In this document: positions 13,726-13,727 of the stretch, piece after piece
Layout of the letters: each line of letters begins with the position of its first letter
Numbering within the stretch: position 1 is the first letter of the stretch
From: Deltaproteobacteria bacterium
GTDB taxonomy: Bacteria; Desulfobacterota; DSM-4660; Desulfatiglandales; Desulfatiglandaceae
NCBI GenBank assembly: GCA_029932035.1
Contig: JAOZQV010000035.1
Span: forward strand, 1 to 13,727
Length of the DNA stretch: 13,727 nucleotides
Direction of reading: 5' to 3'
Notes under the pieces: model-generated
Seen by the model: only the letters and a program-made list of their open reading frames with translations
The model's database searches: none
What the model was told of the DNA's origin: nothing
Program-made: the position numbers and the translations under genes

Positions 13726-13727
13726 TT

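Overview
The window looks like chromosomal DNA of a sulfate-reducing or syntrophic deltaproteobacterium (Desulfobacterota). The main reason is a complete gene set for the Qrc complex (periplasmic cytochrome c3:menaquinone oxidoreductase), which is known from that group. Two families of dispersed inverted repeats fit the same setting. The species cannot be named from the sequence.

Layout: 1-177 is the 3' end of rpsU (ribosomal protein S21). A likely promoter near 215-243 precedes a tight plus-strand operon at 307-5803: qrcA (membrane-anchored multihaem cytochrome c), qrcB (molybdopterin-oxidoreductase-like Fe-S subunit), qrcC (four-cluster ferredoxin-like subunit), qrcD (NrfD/PsrC-type membrane subunit), and a 52-residue single-helix membrane protein that would be easy to overlook. 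Together, QrcABCD would carry electrons from periplasmic cytochrome c3, and so from hydrogenases and formate dehydrogenases, into the menaquinone pool. nadB (L-aspartate oxidase) converges on this operon from the minus strand, ending 8 bases from the small ORF.

The middle, 7426-9840, is accessory DNA. It holds a hairpin-forming MITE-like repeat, an McrB-type AAA+ GTPase gene with an EVE/PUA-like N-terminal part broken by a one-base frameshift, no recognisable McrC partner, and a ParD-like antitoxin with no visible toxin. The antitoxin lies 4 bases downstream of a minus-strand Old Yellow Enzyme-type flavin oxidoreductase that carries a [4Fe-4S] motif and has a near-consensus promoter.

Region 10970-11447 holds that promoter and a cassette bounded by a perfect 28-bp inverted repeat. 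The cassette encloses a decayed GxxExxY-family ORF. A diverged copy of part of the repeat lies just upstream of nadB. A carboxymuconolactone decarboxylase-family gene follows at 11448-11846. The window ends with a minus-strand gene for an exported von Willebrand factor A protein with four copies of a roughly 75-residue C-terminal repeat.

No tRNA, rRNA or CRISPR array was seen. All identifications come from reading motifs and remembered family features, with no database search.
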